A stretch of 64,000 nt of DNA from an uncultured Lactobacillus sp. (lineage in GTDB: Bacteria > Bacillota > Bacilli > Lactobacillales > Lactobacillaceae), in contig CANOGU010000010.1 in assembly GCA_947565635.1 (NCBI GenBank), positions 1 through 64,000 of the forward strand. The letters are read 5' to 3'. The notes beneath the pieces are model-generated. The model did not search any database, was not told where the DNA came from, and saw nothing but the letters and a program-made list of their open reading frames with translations. Below are positions 18,402 through 26,831 of this stretch, piece by piece (positions within the stretch are counted from its first letter, which is position 1; the number at the start of each line of letters is the position of its first letter). The position numbers and the translations under genes are program-made.

Positions 18402-19649
18402 TTAATCTATACTTTCTTCTAATGGTTGAGATGCATTTTGCTTTTTGAGAGTAAGGAACAAAGCAACAAAACTGAGCGCAAAAGCAGTTGCGTTGATTGC
18501 CCAACCGAAGTTATAAGAACCAGTAGTATCAAATAAAAGACCGTTCAAGTAAACAGATGCAGACATTGCAAATGCACCAGTCATGTTAATTACTGAAAGA
18601 ATTGTACTGTAGTCCTTAGCTCCGAACTCTTCTCGAATAAGGTAAGGAAGAGCAACTAAACACACACCTTGACCCAAACCTAAAATAAAGGCAGAGGCAA
18701 TAAGTGGAAGACTAGTCTTAAAGAAAATTTCGCCGCTCCAGCCTAATAAGCCAAATAAAGAATAAATAAATAAAGTAGCTCGTGTATTAAAACGATCAAG
18801 CATAAAACCAATAGAAATCTTACCAGCTGCTGCTCCAAGCATTACCCCAGAAACTACTGAGGCACCAATTGTCAATGGAAGGCCTTGGCTAGTAATATGA
18901 CCTGAAATATGTTGCACAGATCCAGAAACAAATTGCAGTGCAAGCATTGCAAATGCTAAAGCATAAAAGACAGGGGTCTTAAGAGCTGCCTTAAGGGTAA
19001 TACCACTAGTTTCAAGAACTTTTTCTGGTATATTTTTCACTTTGCCGTATGCTTGGTGTTTTTGATTAGGTTTTTCTCTTAAGAAGAATGCTGAAGGAAC
19101 TAAAATTCCGAGAATTAGTAATCCTTCGCAGATGAAGCCACCTCTCCATCCAAAGTTGGTAATGATGTTACCAATAATTGGGTTAAAGATGGTGCCACCA
19201 AAGGCTGAAACTCCAAGGGCAATTCCCATCACAGTTCCTAATTTTTCATTGAACCAGTTTCCTAATAGGACAGGGATGGATAAAGTAATAGCAATTGGTT
19301 GGCAAATCCCAATGATGATCCAAGCAATATAAAAATGAGTCAAACTTTGAGCTACTGATAAGCTAAGCATGGAAACTCCAATTACAGCAAAACAGAAAGT
19401 TAAAAGCCAACGCAAGTTAAGCTTGGTCATAATTTTACCTGCAAACAGCAAGGTAATTGCGGCAGCAGCATTTTGCAAAGTTGTCATTAAAGCAACGCTT
19501 GCTCGACCAACATGGAAACTTTTACTAATTGGTTCAAAGAATAAACCAATAGTATTAACAATTAATCCAAATCCTACTAAAGAAATTAAACAGGAGGCAA
19601 TAAAAACCCACCAGGCAAAAAAATGCGAATTTTCTTTTTTCTTATTCAC
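18402..19649 (-). CDS. MFS transporter (oxalate/formate- or monocarboxylate-type)
   Basis: A 415-residue, 12-segment major facilitator. Motifs include GNWFNEKLGTVMGIALG and GFMLDRFNTRATL, with a large central loop. The pattern resembles the OFA/MCT group that exchanges small organic acids. The substrate is unknown. It has its own terminator and no evident operon partner. Confidence 0.75.
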   Translation of the reverse strand: MNKKKENSHFFAWWVFIASCLISLVGFGLIVNTIGLFFEPISKSFHVGRASVALMTTLQNAAAAITLLFAGKIMTKLNLRWLLTFCFAVIGVSMLSLSVAQSLTHFYIAWIIIGICQPIAITLSIPVLLGNWFNEKLGTVMGIALGVSAFGGTIFNPIIGNIITNFGWRGGFICEGLLILGILVPSAFFLREKPNQKHQAYGKVKNIPEKVLETSGITLKAALKTPVFYALAFAMLALQFVSGSVQHISGHITSQGLPLTIGASVVSGVMLGAAAGKISIGFMLDRFNTRATLFIYSLFGLLGWSGEIFFKTSLPLIASAFILGLGQGVCLVALPYLIREEFGAKDYSTILSVINMTGAFAMSASVYLNGLLFDTTGSYNFGWAINATAFALSFVALFLTLKKQNASQPLEESID

Positions 19650-19720
19650 TTCTTTTCCTACTTTCTAGAATTATAATCCAAAAAAAGATTATAGCGAATT
19701 GGTAAAGAATAGGGAAAGAA

Positions 19721-19744
19721 AAGAGAATGTCTTAACATTCTCTT
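19721..19744 (-). terminator. Terminator of the polyprenyl synthase gene
   Basis: A 10-bp stem AAGAGAATGT / ACATTCTCTT with a CTTA loop, just after the stop codon at 19747; the minus-strand side is T-rich. Confidence 0.65.
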
Positions 19745-19746
19745 AA

Positions 19747-20799
19747 TTAATAACTTCTTTTTAATAAAATATTTGTTAGCTCTTCAAGTTGCTGGCGAGT
19801 TTTGTTGTCTGGCCAATGCTTTTGTAAGTTGTGTAAAGCTTTATCAGTGAATTTATCAGCTAACTTTTGTGCTCGTTTTACCCCGCCAAGGTCATTAACC
19901 ATTTTTTCTATCTCTTGCAATTGTTCTTTAGTCAAATCTTGTCCTAATTTAACTAACTCATGTAAGCGGCCTGTAGAGTCGTTTTGTAAGGCGAAAATTA
20001 AGGGACCAGAGTAGATACCATCTTTAACATCTAATAAGACTGGCTTTTTAAAAGTAGAACTAGTAGTCGTGTAGTCTAAAATATCATCCCGTAGCTGAAA
20101 AGCTTGACCCAAGTATTCACCAAACCTTTTAGCTTTTAGGGCCTTAGTTACTTTAAGGCCACTCTCATAAGCACCAATAAAACAGGCTAGACCAAATAAG
20201 ACTCCAGTTTTACCTTTAATCTGATCTAAGTATTCTTTTTCAGAAATATTAATGTTATACGCATTGTTATATTGTTCAGTTTCGCCGACTAGGATATTTT
20301 GCATAGTTTTTCCATCTGCAATAACGCTGTGTAAGCTTTGAGCATTTTCACTTAAAAGAGTGAGCGATAAAGCAAATAAATAGTCGCCAGCATAAACTGC
20401 GATATGCTTGCCATACTTAGTCTGAATTGAGGGTCTTCCATGGCGCATGCTCGATTCATCGATAATATCATCGTGAATTAAGGTAGCATTATGGAGAGTC
20501 TCAATTGAGGTTGCTATTTTTTGTAGTTCTTCGCGTTTTTGGTTAGCGTTTGGTCCAAAAGAGCCAAATAGCATTACACAAGCAGGACGCAGCATTTTTC
20601 CAGGGGAAGCAAAAGTATCTTTTAAGGCGTCTCCTAGTAGACCCGGAACAGTATTTACATGTTTTAAAATAATACGATTGATGGCAATCATATCTTTTTG
20701 AGTTCCTGGAAAATTGTCCCAAAAAGTGAAATTGCTCTTGTTATTGTTTCTTTTTTCGGGAAGTGAATTTTGTAGTGGATGAGTTGAATTTTCTGCCAT
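19747..20799 (-). CDS. Trans-polyprenyl diphosphate synthase
   Basis: This 350-residue all-alpha prenyltransferase has both aspartate-rich motifs, HDDIIDESSMRHGRPS (first) and FQLRDDILDYT (second). It elongates allylic diphosphates with isopentenyl diphosphate. Its length and sequence fit the catalytic (HepT/component II) type better than farnesyl synthase, which is shorter. An extra Asn/Lys-rich N-terminal stretch of about 25 residues is present. The end product cannot be predicted. It is single on the minus strand, near the DXS-like gene. Confidence 0.82.
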   Translation of the reverse strand: MAENSTHPLQNSLPEKRNNNKSNFTFWDNFPGTQKDMIAINRIILKHVNTVPGLLGDALKDTFASPGKMLRPACVMLFGSFGPNANQKREELQKIATSIETLHNATLIHDDIIDESSMRHGRPSIQTKYGKHIAVYAGDYLFALSLTLLSENAQSLHSVIADGKTMQNILVGETEQYNNAYNINISEKEYLDQIKGKTGVLFGLACFIGAYESGLKVTKALKAKRFGEYLGQAFQLRDDILDYTTTSSTFKKPVLLDVKDGIYSGPLIFALQNDSTGRLHELVKLGQDLTKEQLQEIEKMVNDLGGVKRAQKLADKFTDKALHNLQKHWPDNKTRQQLEELTNILLKRSY

Positions 20800-21128
20800 G
20801 ATAAATATTTAATTAAAAGGAAAAGTTGCTCCTTTTAATTAATAAATCCTCCCAATCAGTTGAATATCAGCATAAGAGCAGTTAAAATTAAACGGAAATA
20901 AAGTCAATGAAGTAAAATTGTTATTTTTTATTTCATTTTCAATTTTGAAGATAGCTTTATTTTTAATTAAAAAAGATCTTATAAGTATAATTCTACACTA
21001 TCTATTAATATTATTTAAAAGGAGATATAATTTTTTGATGAGTAAATTAGATTCTTCTTTACTTTATTGATAGGAATTGCTAAAATAACATTTTTTTGCT
21101 AAGATAAATGCAGTTTAGGAGTGGTTTT
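20800..21128. other. Divergent intergenic region between the polyprenyl synthase and rpmG
   Basis: No gene was seen. Near the polyprenyl synthase start is an 11-bp perfect inverted repeat (AATTAAAAGGA 20811-20821, TCCTTTTAATT 20830-20840), in its 5' untranslated region or promoter. A TATAAT sits at 20986-20991 without a good -35. The rpmG promoter is at the right end. Confidence 0.5.
21077..21105 (+). promoter_or_regulatory. Promoter of rpmG-secE-nusG
   Basis: TTGCTA (21077-21082), a 17-bp spacer, then TAAGAT (21100-21105), 24 bp before the rpmG ATG, with AGGAG at 21116-21120. Confidence 0.65.
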
Positions 21129-21278
21129 ATGGCAGTAAAGAAAGCAGCTCTTGCATGTACTGTATGTGGCTCTCGCAATTATTCTATTGCAGCAAGCAAG
21201 AATAGAACGCAAAGACTTGAACTTAAGAAGTTTTGCAAGCATTGCGGAAAGCAAACTTTGCACAAGGAAACGAGGTAG
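21129..21278 (+). CDS. rpmG: 50S ribosomal protein L33
   Basis: A 49-residue protein starting [18 protein letters not shown], with two CxxC pairs (CTVC near residue 10, CKHC near residue 36), the zinc-binding form of L33. AGGAG lies upstream of the ATG. It stands before secE and nusG as in most Firmicutes. Confidence 0.96.
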   Translation: MAVKKAALACTVCGSRNYSIAASKNRTQRLELKKFCKHCGKQTLHKETR

Positions 21279-21285
21279 GTAAGCA

Positions 21286-21456
21286 ATGTTTAAGTTTATT
21301 AAGAGTGTTAACCAAACTATGGCAAAAGTATCATGGCCAACATGGAAACAAAATAGACGTGATACAGGTGTTGTAATCATCAGCTCAATTTTGTTTGGTG
21401 CTTACCTTGGTTTGCTAGATTTATTATTTAGCTACTTAACGCAAATGTTCTTATAA
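21286..21456 (+). CDS. secE: Preprotein translocase subunit SecE
   Basis: A 56-residue single-span membrane subunit that clamps SecY. It has the conserved amphipathic helix and signature MAKVSWPTWKQNRRDT, then one membrane segment (VVIISSILFGAYLGLLDLLF). It starts 7 bp after rpmG, with the ribosome binding site (GAGGTAGGT) overlapping the rpmG end. Confidence 0.96.
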   Translation: MFKFIKSVNQTMAKVSWPTWKQNRRDTGVVIISSILFGAYLGLLDLLFSYLTQMFL

Positions 21457-21487
21457 AAACAGTATATGTGTTATAATTAAATCAGTT

Positions 21488-21517
21488 AAAAAAGCCTCCC
21501 TCGGAGGTTTTTTTATT
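21488..21517 (+). terminator. Terminator or attenuator between secE and nusG
   Basis: AAAGCCTCC / GGAGGTTTT stem-loop followed by Ts. Placed inside an operon that is usually continuous, it probably reduces rather than abolishes read-through into nusG. Confidence 0.75.
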
Positions 21518-21551
21518 TGCATAAAGGTATTATTTTAAGGAGTTTAGAAAC

Positions 21552-22103
21552 ATGGTTGAAACCAGCGAAAAGAAATGGTACGTTTTACACACTTATTCTG
21601 GCTACGAAGAAAAGGTTAAGAAAGATTTACTTTCAAGAGCCCAATCAATGGGTATGCAAAATTATATCTTTCGAGTAATTGTTCCTGAGGAACAAAAGAC
21701 TGAAACTGTTCGTGGTAAGAAACAAGAAGTAGATGAAAAGGTATTTCCAGGTTACGTTTTAGTAGAAATGGTAATGACTGATGAAAGTTGGTATGTTGTC
21801 AGAAATACGCCAAACGTTACTGGATTTGTTGGCAGTCACGGTGGTGGATCAAAGCCATCTCCTTTATACGATGACGAAATTGAAAGAATTCTTGCCTCTC
21901 AAGGCCAACCAGCTAAAGAACCTAAAGCTGACTATGAAGTTGGTGAAACAGTAACTATTATTGATGGTGCATTTAGTGGCATGAGTGGTAAGATTACTGA
22001 AATTAATCCAGAAAAAGATAAACTTTATGTTTCTATTGATATGTTCGGCAGAGAAACAAATGCTGAGCTTGACTATAACCAAGTAAAAGAATTTGACCAA
22101 TAA
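21552..22103 (+). CDS. nusG: Transcription termination/antitermination factor NusG
   Basis: A 183-residue protein with an N-terminal NGN domain (KKWYVLHTYSGYEEKVK, VFPGYVLVEM, VRNTPNVTGFVG) that binds the RNA polymerase clamp, and a C-terminal KOW domain (VGETVTIIDGAFSGMSGKI). It is upstream of rplK as in Bacillus. AAGGAG precedes the ATG. Confidence 0.97.
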   Translation: MVETSEKKWYVLHTYSGYEEKVKKDLLSRAQSMGMQNYIFRVIVPEEQKTETVRGKKQEVDEKVFPGYVLVEMVMTDESWYVVRNTPNVTGFVGSHGGGSKPSPLYDDEIERILASQGQPAKEPKADYEVGETVTIIDGAFSGMSGKITEINPEKDKLYVSIDMFGRETNAELDYNQVKEFDQ

Positions 22104-22121
22104 TAAAAATTTAATTAGCTA

Positions 22122-22150
22122 TTGTCAATTTAATAAATTGCTGGTAGTAT
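22122..22150 (+). promoter_or_regulatory. Promoter of rplK-rplA
   Basis: TTGTCA (22122-22127), a 17-bp spacer, TAGTAT (22145-22150). Predicted transcripts start near 22157, just before the L1-type leader hairpin. Confidence 0.65.
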
Positions 22151-22170
22151 ATTAGAGTATCTTTATTATT

Positions 22171-22208
22171 GTGGGAGGAGAAGAAGGAAAATTCTCCACT
22201 ATAACCGC
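22171..22208 (+). promoter_or_regulatory. Probable L1-binding operator in the rplK leader
   Basis: GTGGGAG at 22171-22177 followed by a GAGAA/TTCTC hairpin and then CCGC at 22205-22208, which can pair with GTGG. It resembles the L1-binding leader of Bacillus-type rplKA operons (GTGGGAG, hairpin, ACCAC, then ATCACGG; here ATCACGG follows). Binding of free L1 would repress translation. Confidence 0.6.
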
Positions 22209-22234
22209 ATCACGGAATCAAGGAGGTATTGACC

Positions 22235-22660
22235 GTGGCAAAGAAAGTTATTAACGTAGTTAAACTGCAAATTCCTGCTGGTGCAGCAACTCCTGCACCT
22301 CCAGTTGGTCCTGCATTGGGTCAAGCTGGAATCAACATCGTTGGTTTCACTAAGGACTTCAACGCACGTACTGCTGATCAAAAGGGTATGATTATCCCTG
22401 TAGTTATTACTGTATATGAAGATCGTTCATTCGAATTCATTACTAAGACTCCACCAGCTGCTGTTCTTTTGAAGAAGGCTGCTAAAGTGGACAAGGGTTC
22501 TGGTGAACCTAACACTAAGAAGGTTGCTAAGGTAACTAAGGACCAAGTTAAGGAAATTGCCGAAACCAAGATGAAAGATCTAAACGCTGCAGATATTGAA
22601 GCTGCTATGCGCATGATTGAAGGTACTGCTAGAAGCATGGGCTTCACTGTCGAAGACTAG
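22235..22660 (+). CDS. rplK: 50S ribosomal protein L11
   Basis: A 141-residue protein at the GTPase-associated centre. [26 protein letters not shown] is the conserved N-terminal proline loop. The start is GTG 22235: AGGAGG (22221-22226) is 8 nt upstream and mature L11 begins AKKVINVVK. It is co-transcribed with rplA. Confidence 0.97.
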   Translation: MAKKVINVVKLQIPAGAATPAPPVGPALGQAGINIVGFTKDFNARTADQKGMIIPVVITVYEDRSFEFITKTPPAAVLLKKAAKVDKGSGEPNTKKVAKVTKDQVKEIAETKMKDLNAADIEAAMRMIEGTARSMGFTVED

Positions 22661-22705
22661 TGTTTTTAGGAACGTCGGATCGTTAATCAAAATTAACGAA
22701 TCAAG

Positions 22706-22737
22706 GTGGGAGAGTGTGAGAAGACTCGTTTGACCAC
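22706..22737 (+). promoter_or_regulatory. Second L1-type operator, in front of rplA
   Basis: GTGGGAG (22706-22712), a small AGT/ACT hairpin, then CGTTTGACCAC (CCAC at 22734-22737) closing on GTGG. It looks closer to the Bacillus L1 site than the copy before rplK. It lies 20 bp upstream of the rplA ATG. Confidence 0.6.
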
Positions 22738-22757
22738 ATTTTCAGGAGGATTTTTAC

Positions 22758-23450
22758 ATGGCAAAGCATGGAAAGAGATATTTAGAAGCAGCTAAAAAAG
22801 TTGATTCAACTAAATTTTATTCAGTAGATGAAGCTATGAAGTTAGCAAAAGAAACTTCATACGCAAACTTTGACGCAACTATTGAAGTTGCATATAACTT
22901 AAACGTTGACCCTAAGCAAGCAGATCAACAAATTAGAGGTGCATTGGTACTTCCAAACGGTACTGGTAAATCTAAGAAGGTTGTTGTTTTTGCTGAAGGT
23001 CCACAAGCTGACCAAGCTAAAGAAGCAGGTGCTGACGAAGTTGGTTCTGATGATTTAGTAGAAAAAGTTCAAAACGGTTACTTAGACTTTGACGTAGTTA
23101 TTGCTACTCCAATGATGATGGCTAAGGTTGGTCGTTTAGGTCGTATCTTAGGACCTAAAGGTTTAATGCCAAACCCTAAGACTGGTACTGTTACTATGGA
23201 CGTTGCTAAAGCTGTTGAAAACCAAAAAGCAGGTCAAGTTGAATACCGTGTTGATAAGCAAGGTTTAATCCATGCACCAATCGGTAAGGCTTCATTTGAC
23301 GCTGAAAAATTAGCACAAAACTTTGATGCATTACGTGACGTTATTCTTCGTGCACGTCCTGCATCCGCTAAGGGTCAATACGTTAAGAGTGTTGCCGTTT
23401 CTGCAACCTTTGGCCCTGGTATCCACTTGGATCCATTAAACTTAGACTAA
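22758..23450 (+). CDS. rplA: 50S ribosomal protein L1
   Basis: A 230-residue stalk protein and translational repressor of its own mRNA. Conserved segments are [25 protein letters not shown] and the C-terminal [16 protein letters not shown] precedes the ATG. Two candidate L1-binding sites lie in this operon. Confidence 0.97.
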   Translation: MAKHGKRYLEAAKKVDSTKFYSVDEAMKLAKETSYANFDATIEVAYNLNVDPKQADQQIRGALVLPNGTGKSKKVVVFAEGPQADQAKEAGADEVGSDDLVEKVQNGYLDFDVVIATPMMMAKVGRLGRILGPKGLMPNPKTGTVTMDVAKAVENQKAGQVEYRVDKQGLIHAPIGKASFDAEKLAQNFDALRDVILRARPASAKGQYVKSVAVSATFGPGIHLDPLNLD

Positions 23451-23472
23451 TTATATAGTTGTTTAATTAAGC

Positions 23473-23504
23473 AAAAAGACTTCACAAATGTGAAGTCTTT
23501 TTTT
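23473..23504 (+). terminator. Terminator of rplK-rplA
   Basis: AAAGACTTCACA / TGTGAAGTCTTT, a perfect 12-bp stem with a 2-nt nominal loop, then a T-run. Confidence 0.9.
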
Positions 23505-23581
23505 GTACTAAGGTTGAAAGTACAATGAGATTTTAGTTAGAATTAAACAATACGCTATTTTTAGAACAGGAGGTGAAGGAA

Positions 23582-24226
23582 GTGCTAAATTATATCTTTA
23601 GTATTTTACCTTCATTATTTTCCGGTGCTTGGTTAACTATTGAGATCTTTTTTTGGACGACAGTAGTTTCTATTCCATTAGGTTTATTAGTTGCTTTTGG
23701 CTTACATTCAAACTTGAAGTTAGTTAAAGCAATTTTGAAATTTTATGTATGGATTATTCGTGGTACACCGCTTTTACTACAATTAATTTTTATTTTTTAT
23801 GGCTTACCAACTGTGGGAATTGTCTTTCCAAGATATGAAGCTGCTTTGGTTGCTTTTATTATCAATTATGCAGCTTACTTTGCGGAAATTTTCCGTGGTG
23901 GACTTCAAGCAGTTCCAGTTGGACAATTTGAAGCAGCCCAAGTACTAGGCTTAAGTAGATGGCAAACAATTAATCGTATTGTGCGGCCACAAGTTGTTAA
24001 GATTGTTCTGCCTTCAATTGGTAATGAATTAATAAACTTAGTTAAGGACTCCAGTTTAGTCTATGTAATTGGTTTAGGAGACCTTTTACGTGCTGGAAAT
24101 GTTGCGACTGCAAGAGATGTATCTCTAGTTCCACTCGTATTAGTAGGGTGTGTATATTTGGCAATGACAGCAGTTTTAACAGCTTTATTGAGAGTAGTAG
24201 AGAAGAGAAGCAATGTCTGGAAATAA
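23582..24226 (+). CDS. Amino-acid ABC transporter permease (HisM/GlnP type)
   Basis: A 214-residue polar-amino-acid permease with about five membrane segments, the family motif WIIRGTPLLLQLIF and the ATPase-contacting EAA loop (EAAQVLGLSRWQTINRIVRPQVVK). GTG 23582 is favoured because AGGAGG lies 8 nt upstream; an upstream in-frame GTG at 23573 overlaps that site. First of three overlapping genes inserted between rplA and rplJ. Confidence 0.9.
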   Translation: MLNYIFSILPSLFSGAWLTIEIFFWTTVVSIPLGLLVAFGLHSNLKLVKAILKFYVWIIRGTPLLLQLIFIFYGLPTVGIVFPRYEAALVAFIINYAAYFAEIFRGGLQAVPVGQFEAAQVLGLSRWQTINRIVRPQVVKIVLPSIGNELINLVKDSSLVYVIGLGDLLRAGNVATARDVSLVPLVLVGCVYLAMTAVLTALLRVVEKRSNVWK

Positions 24227-24860
24227 AGTTTTAGAGCTCAAGGATATAAGTAAGAGTTTTGGCACGAGAAAAATTATTGATAAGTTAAATTTGTCACTAG
24301 ATCAAGGAGATATCTTAAGTATTATTGGCCCTTCAGGTGCAGGAAAAACTACACTTCTTCGCCTGATTGCGGGACTTGAAAGTGCTGATAGTGGAAAGTT
24401 TCTCCATAATGGAAAAGAATTTGATCCTACAGACCGTAATAATCACTTGGTAGGGATGGTTTTTCAAGATTACAATCTTTTTCCAAACCTTTCTGTAATG
24501 GATAATATTACGCTTGCCCCAATTATGGTAAATAAGATGAGTAAAGCGAAGGCAGAAATAGCTGCTGCGCCTGTTTTAGATCAACTAGACTTAAACAAGT
24601 TTAAAACTTTATATCCATATCAATTATCAGGAGGACAAAAGCAACGTGTAGCCATTGCTAGAGCACTGCAAATGAAACCTGAAATCTTGTGTTATGATGA
24701 GCCTACATCTGCTTTAGACCCTGAGTTAGTAGGAAAAGTAAAAGATATTTTCTTAAAGCTTAAACAAACTGGAATGACGCAGGTAATTATTACTCATGAT
24801 CACCAGTTTGGAAAAGCTGTTGCTGATAAAATCTTAAAAGTTGAGCCAATAGAAAAATGA
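24213..24860 (+). CDS. Amino-acid ABC transporter ATP-binding protein
   Basis: A 215-residue ATPase with Walker A GPSGAGKTTLL, Q-loop FQDYNLFPN, signature LSGGQKQRVAIARAL, Walker B ILCYDEPTSALDP and H-loop THDHQF. It overlaps the permease gene by 14 nt and the binding-protein gene by 4 nt. Confidence 0.95.
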   Translation: MSGNKVLELKDISKSFGTRKIIDKLNLSLDQGDILSIIGPSGAGKTTLLRLIAGLESADSGKFLHNGKEFDPTDRNNHLVGMVFQDYNLFPNLSVMDNITLAPIMVNKMSKAKAEIAAAPVLDQLDLNKFKTLYPYQLSGGQKQRVAIARALQMKPEILCYDEPTSALDPELVGKVKDIFLKLKQTGMTQVIITHDHQFGKAVADKILKVEPIEK

Positions 24861-25648
24861 TGAAAAAAATAATACGATTTTTGGGCCTATTGATCATTGT
24901 GCTAGCTTCTGTTGGTGTGGCTGGATGTCAAAGACAGGAAAATTCATGGCAGGCGATTAAATCACGTGGTACTTTAGTAATTGGTGTTGACGACAGTTTC
25001 GTCCCAATGGATTTTCGCCAAAAGAATGGTAAGCTTGTTGGCTTTGATGTTGACTTAGCTAAAGCGATTTGCAAGGAAATTGGGTTAAAACCTGATTTTC
25101 AAACAATAGATTGGTCAATGAAAGAGACTGAGCTTCGCAATGGAACCATAGATGTTATCTGGAATGGATACACTAAGACGAAGGCTAGGGCAAAGAAAGT
25201 AGCATTTTCAAAACCTTACCTTGAAAATGATCAGATCCTGGTTACACGGAAAAATAAGGGAATATATAATTATCGACAAATGAAGGGAAAAATTCTTGGA
25301 GTTCAGACAGGATCTTCAGGAGCCGATGATTTGGATAATTATCCTAAAGTCTTAAAAAAACGCGTTAAAAGTACAGTTTTGTATGATACTTATAACAATG
25401 CCTTCATTGATTTAAAAGCTGGTAGAATTGATGGTTTATTAATCGATGGGGTATATGCGAATTATTATTTAGCTCATAGCAAGTATCAAAAAGAATTTAA
25501 AAAAGAAAAATTACCATATCCAAGTGAAAAATTTTCAGTAGGAATCAATAAAAAAGATAAAACTCTTAAAAACAAGATTAATCAAGCTCTTGACCACTTA
25601 GAGAAGACGGGAGAGCTAAAAAAGATTCGCAAAAAATGGTTTAATTAA
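24857..25648 (+). CDS. Amino-acid ABC transporter substrate-binding lipoprotein
   Basis: A 263-residue extracellular binding protein of the SBP_bac_3 family. It has a lipoprotein signal with lipobox VAGC near residue 24, followed by LVIGVDDSFVPMDFRQKNGKLVGFDVDLAKAI, the family's N-terminal lobe. The substrate is a polar amino acid (cystine, glutamine or similar) that cannot be chosen from sequence alone. ATG 24857 is used; the next codon is also ATG. Confidence 0.92.
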   Translation: MMKKIIRFLGLLIIVLASVGVAGCQRQENSWQAIKSRGTLVIGVDDSFVPMDFRQKNGKLVGFDVDLAKAICKEIGLKPDFQTIDWSMKETELRNGTIDVIWNGYTKTKARAKKVAFSKPYLENDQILVTRKNKGIYNYRQMKGKILGVQTGSSGADDLDNYPKVLKKRVKSTVLYDTYNNAFIDLKAGRIDGLLIDGVYANYYLAHSKYQKEFKKEKLPYPSEKFSVGINKKDKTLKNKINQALDHLEKTGELKKIRKKWFN

Positions 25649-25657
25649 AAAAAGCTA

Positions 25658-25686
25658 TTGACGACTTATCTAATTTAAGGTAATAT
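25658..25686 (+). promoter_or_regulatory. Strong promoter of rplJ-rplL
   Basis: TTGACG (25658-25663), a 17-bp spacer, TAATAT (25681-25686), located just upstream of the L10 leader. Confidence 0.8.
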
Positions 25687-25701
25687 ATTGTACAGTAAAT
25701 T

Positions 25702-25803
25702 CTACCTAAGACTCGGGTGGCTAACGTGCCTTAATATCCCGCCGAGGCCAGAAAAACAAAGAGTTTTACAACTCCATGTCTTTTTGGCATGGAGTTTTTA
25801 TTT
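25702..25803 (+). promoter_or_regulatory. L10 leader RNA (autoregulation of rplJ-rplL)
   Basis: The segment with CTACCTAAGACTCGGGTGG, CGTGCCTTAATATCCCGCCG and AGG has the conserved core of the Firmicutes L10 leader, which binds the L10(L12)4 complex. It is followed by a terminator hairpin ACTCCATG (25771-25778) / CATGGAGT (25788-25795) plus Ts; AGAGTTTTACAACTCC can form the alternative pairing. Confidence 0.85.
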
Positions 25804-25847
25804 CGGCTGATAGAATTTATCTTAAAGTAAATTTGGAGGTGAATTCG

Positions 25848-26348
25848 TTGAGTAAAGCAATCATTGCTAAAAAAGAAAAGCTTGTTGATGACTTTGCAGC
25901 AGAACTTAAGGAAGCTAAGGCTATCTTAGTAATTGACTACTTAGGTTTAACTGTTGAAGAAGTAACTAACTTACGTAAGGATCTACGTGATGCTAACGTT
26001 AAGATGAAAGTTATCAAGAACACTTACTTAAAGCGTGCTGCTGAAAAGGCTGGTATTGAAGGTTTAGAAGATACTTTTGTTGGTCCTACTGCTGTTGTTT
26101 ACACTGCTGATGCAGAAGACATCACTGAACCAGCTCGTATTGTTTCTAAATACGAAGATGATATCGACGCATTATCAATTAAAGGTGGTATGCTCGAAGG
26201 TAAGGTTGCCAGCCAAGAAGAAATCAAGAAACTTGCAGCTATTCCAGGTCGCGAAGGTTTACTTTCAATGCTTGTATCTGTATTACAAGCTCCAGTTCGC
26301 AACTTTGCATACGCTGTTAAGGCTGTCGCTGATTCAAAAGACGAATAA
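25848..26348 (+). CDS. rplJ: 50S ribosomal protein L10
   Basis: A 166-residue stalk base protein that binds 23S rRNA and L7/L12 dimers. It begins SKAIIAKKEKLVDDFA. TTG 25848 is the start, with GGAGG at 25835-25839; the longer frame reaching into the leader is not credible. It is followed by rplL. Confidence 0.96.
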   Translation: MSKAIIAKKEKLVDDFAAELKEAKAILVIDYLGLTVEEVTNLRKDLRDANVKMKVIKNTYLKRAAEKAGIEGLEDTFVGPTAVVYTADAEDITEPARIVSKYEDDIDALSIKGGMLEGKVASQEEIKKLAAIPGREGLLSMLVSVLQAPVRNFAYAVKAVADSKDE

Positions 26349-26391
26349 TATTAGTAAATTTACACATATCTAATTTCGGAGGAAACTTATA

Positions 26392-26754
26392 ATGGCTTTA
26401 GATACTGAAAAGATTATTGAAGATTTAAAAGGTGCTTCAATCCTTGAATTAAACGACTTAGTAAAGGCTATTGAAGACGAATTTGGTGTTTCAGCTGCTG
26501 CTCCAGTTGCTGCTGCAGGTGCTGCAGGCGCAGGTGCAGAAAAGACTGAATTTGACGTTGAATTGACTGATGTTGGTCAAGAAAAAGTTAAGGTTATCAA
26601 GGTTGTTCGTGACATCACTGGTCTTGGCCTTAAGGATTCTAAGGACCTTGTTGATGGTGCTCCTAAGAACGTTAAGGAAGGCGTTTCTGAAGACGAAGCT
26701 AACGACATCAAAGCTAAACTTGAAGAAGTTGGCGCAACTGTTACTGTTAAGTAA
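26392..26754 (+). CDS. rplL: 50S ribosomal protein L7/L12
   Basis: A 120-residue stalk protein: N-terminal dimerisation part ([22 protein letters not shown]), Ala/Gly hinge, and C-terminal factor-binding domain ([29 protein letters not shown]). GGAGG lies upstream of the ATG. Confidence 0.97.
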   Translation: MALDTEKIIEDLKGASILELNDLVKAIEDEFGVSAAAPVAAAGAAGAGAEKTEFDVELTDVGQEKVKVIKVVRDITGLGLKDSKDLVDGAPKNVKEGVSEDEANDIKAKLEEVGATVTVK

Positions 26755-26779
26755 TAAAGTCTTAACTGAATACACTGTT

Positions 26780-26816
26780 AAAAATGAGGATTCTATTTTA
26801 CGGAGTCCTCATTTTT
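26780..26816 (+). terminator. Terminator of rplJ-rplL
   Basis: AAAAATGAGGA (26780-26790) / TCCTCATTTTT (26806-26816), a perfect 11-bp stem. Confidence 0.9.
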
Positions 26817-26831
26817 GTTTACAATAAAATT

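Noticed and set aside
26077..26373. Second plus-strand frame over the rplJ end
   Set aside because: Low-complexity shadow of rplJ in another frame, without a start signal.
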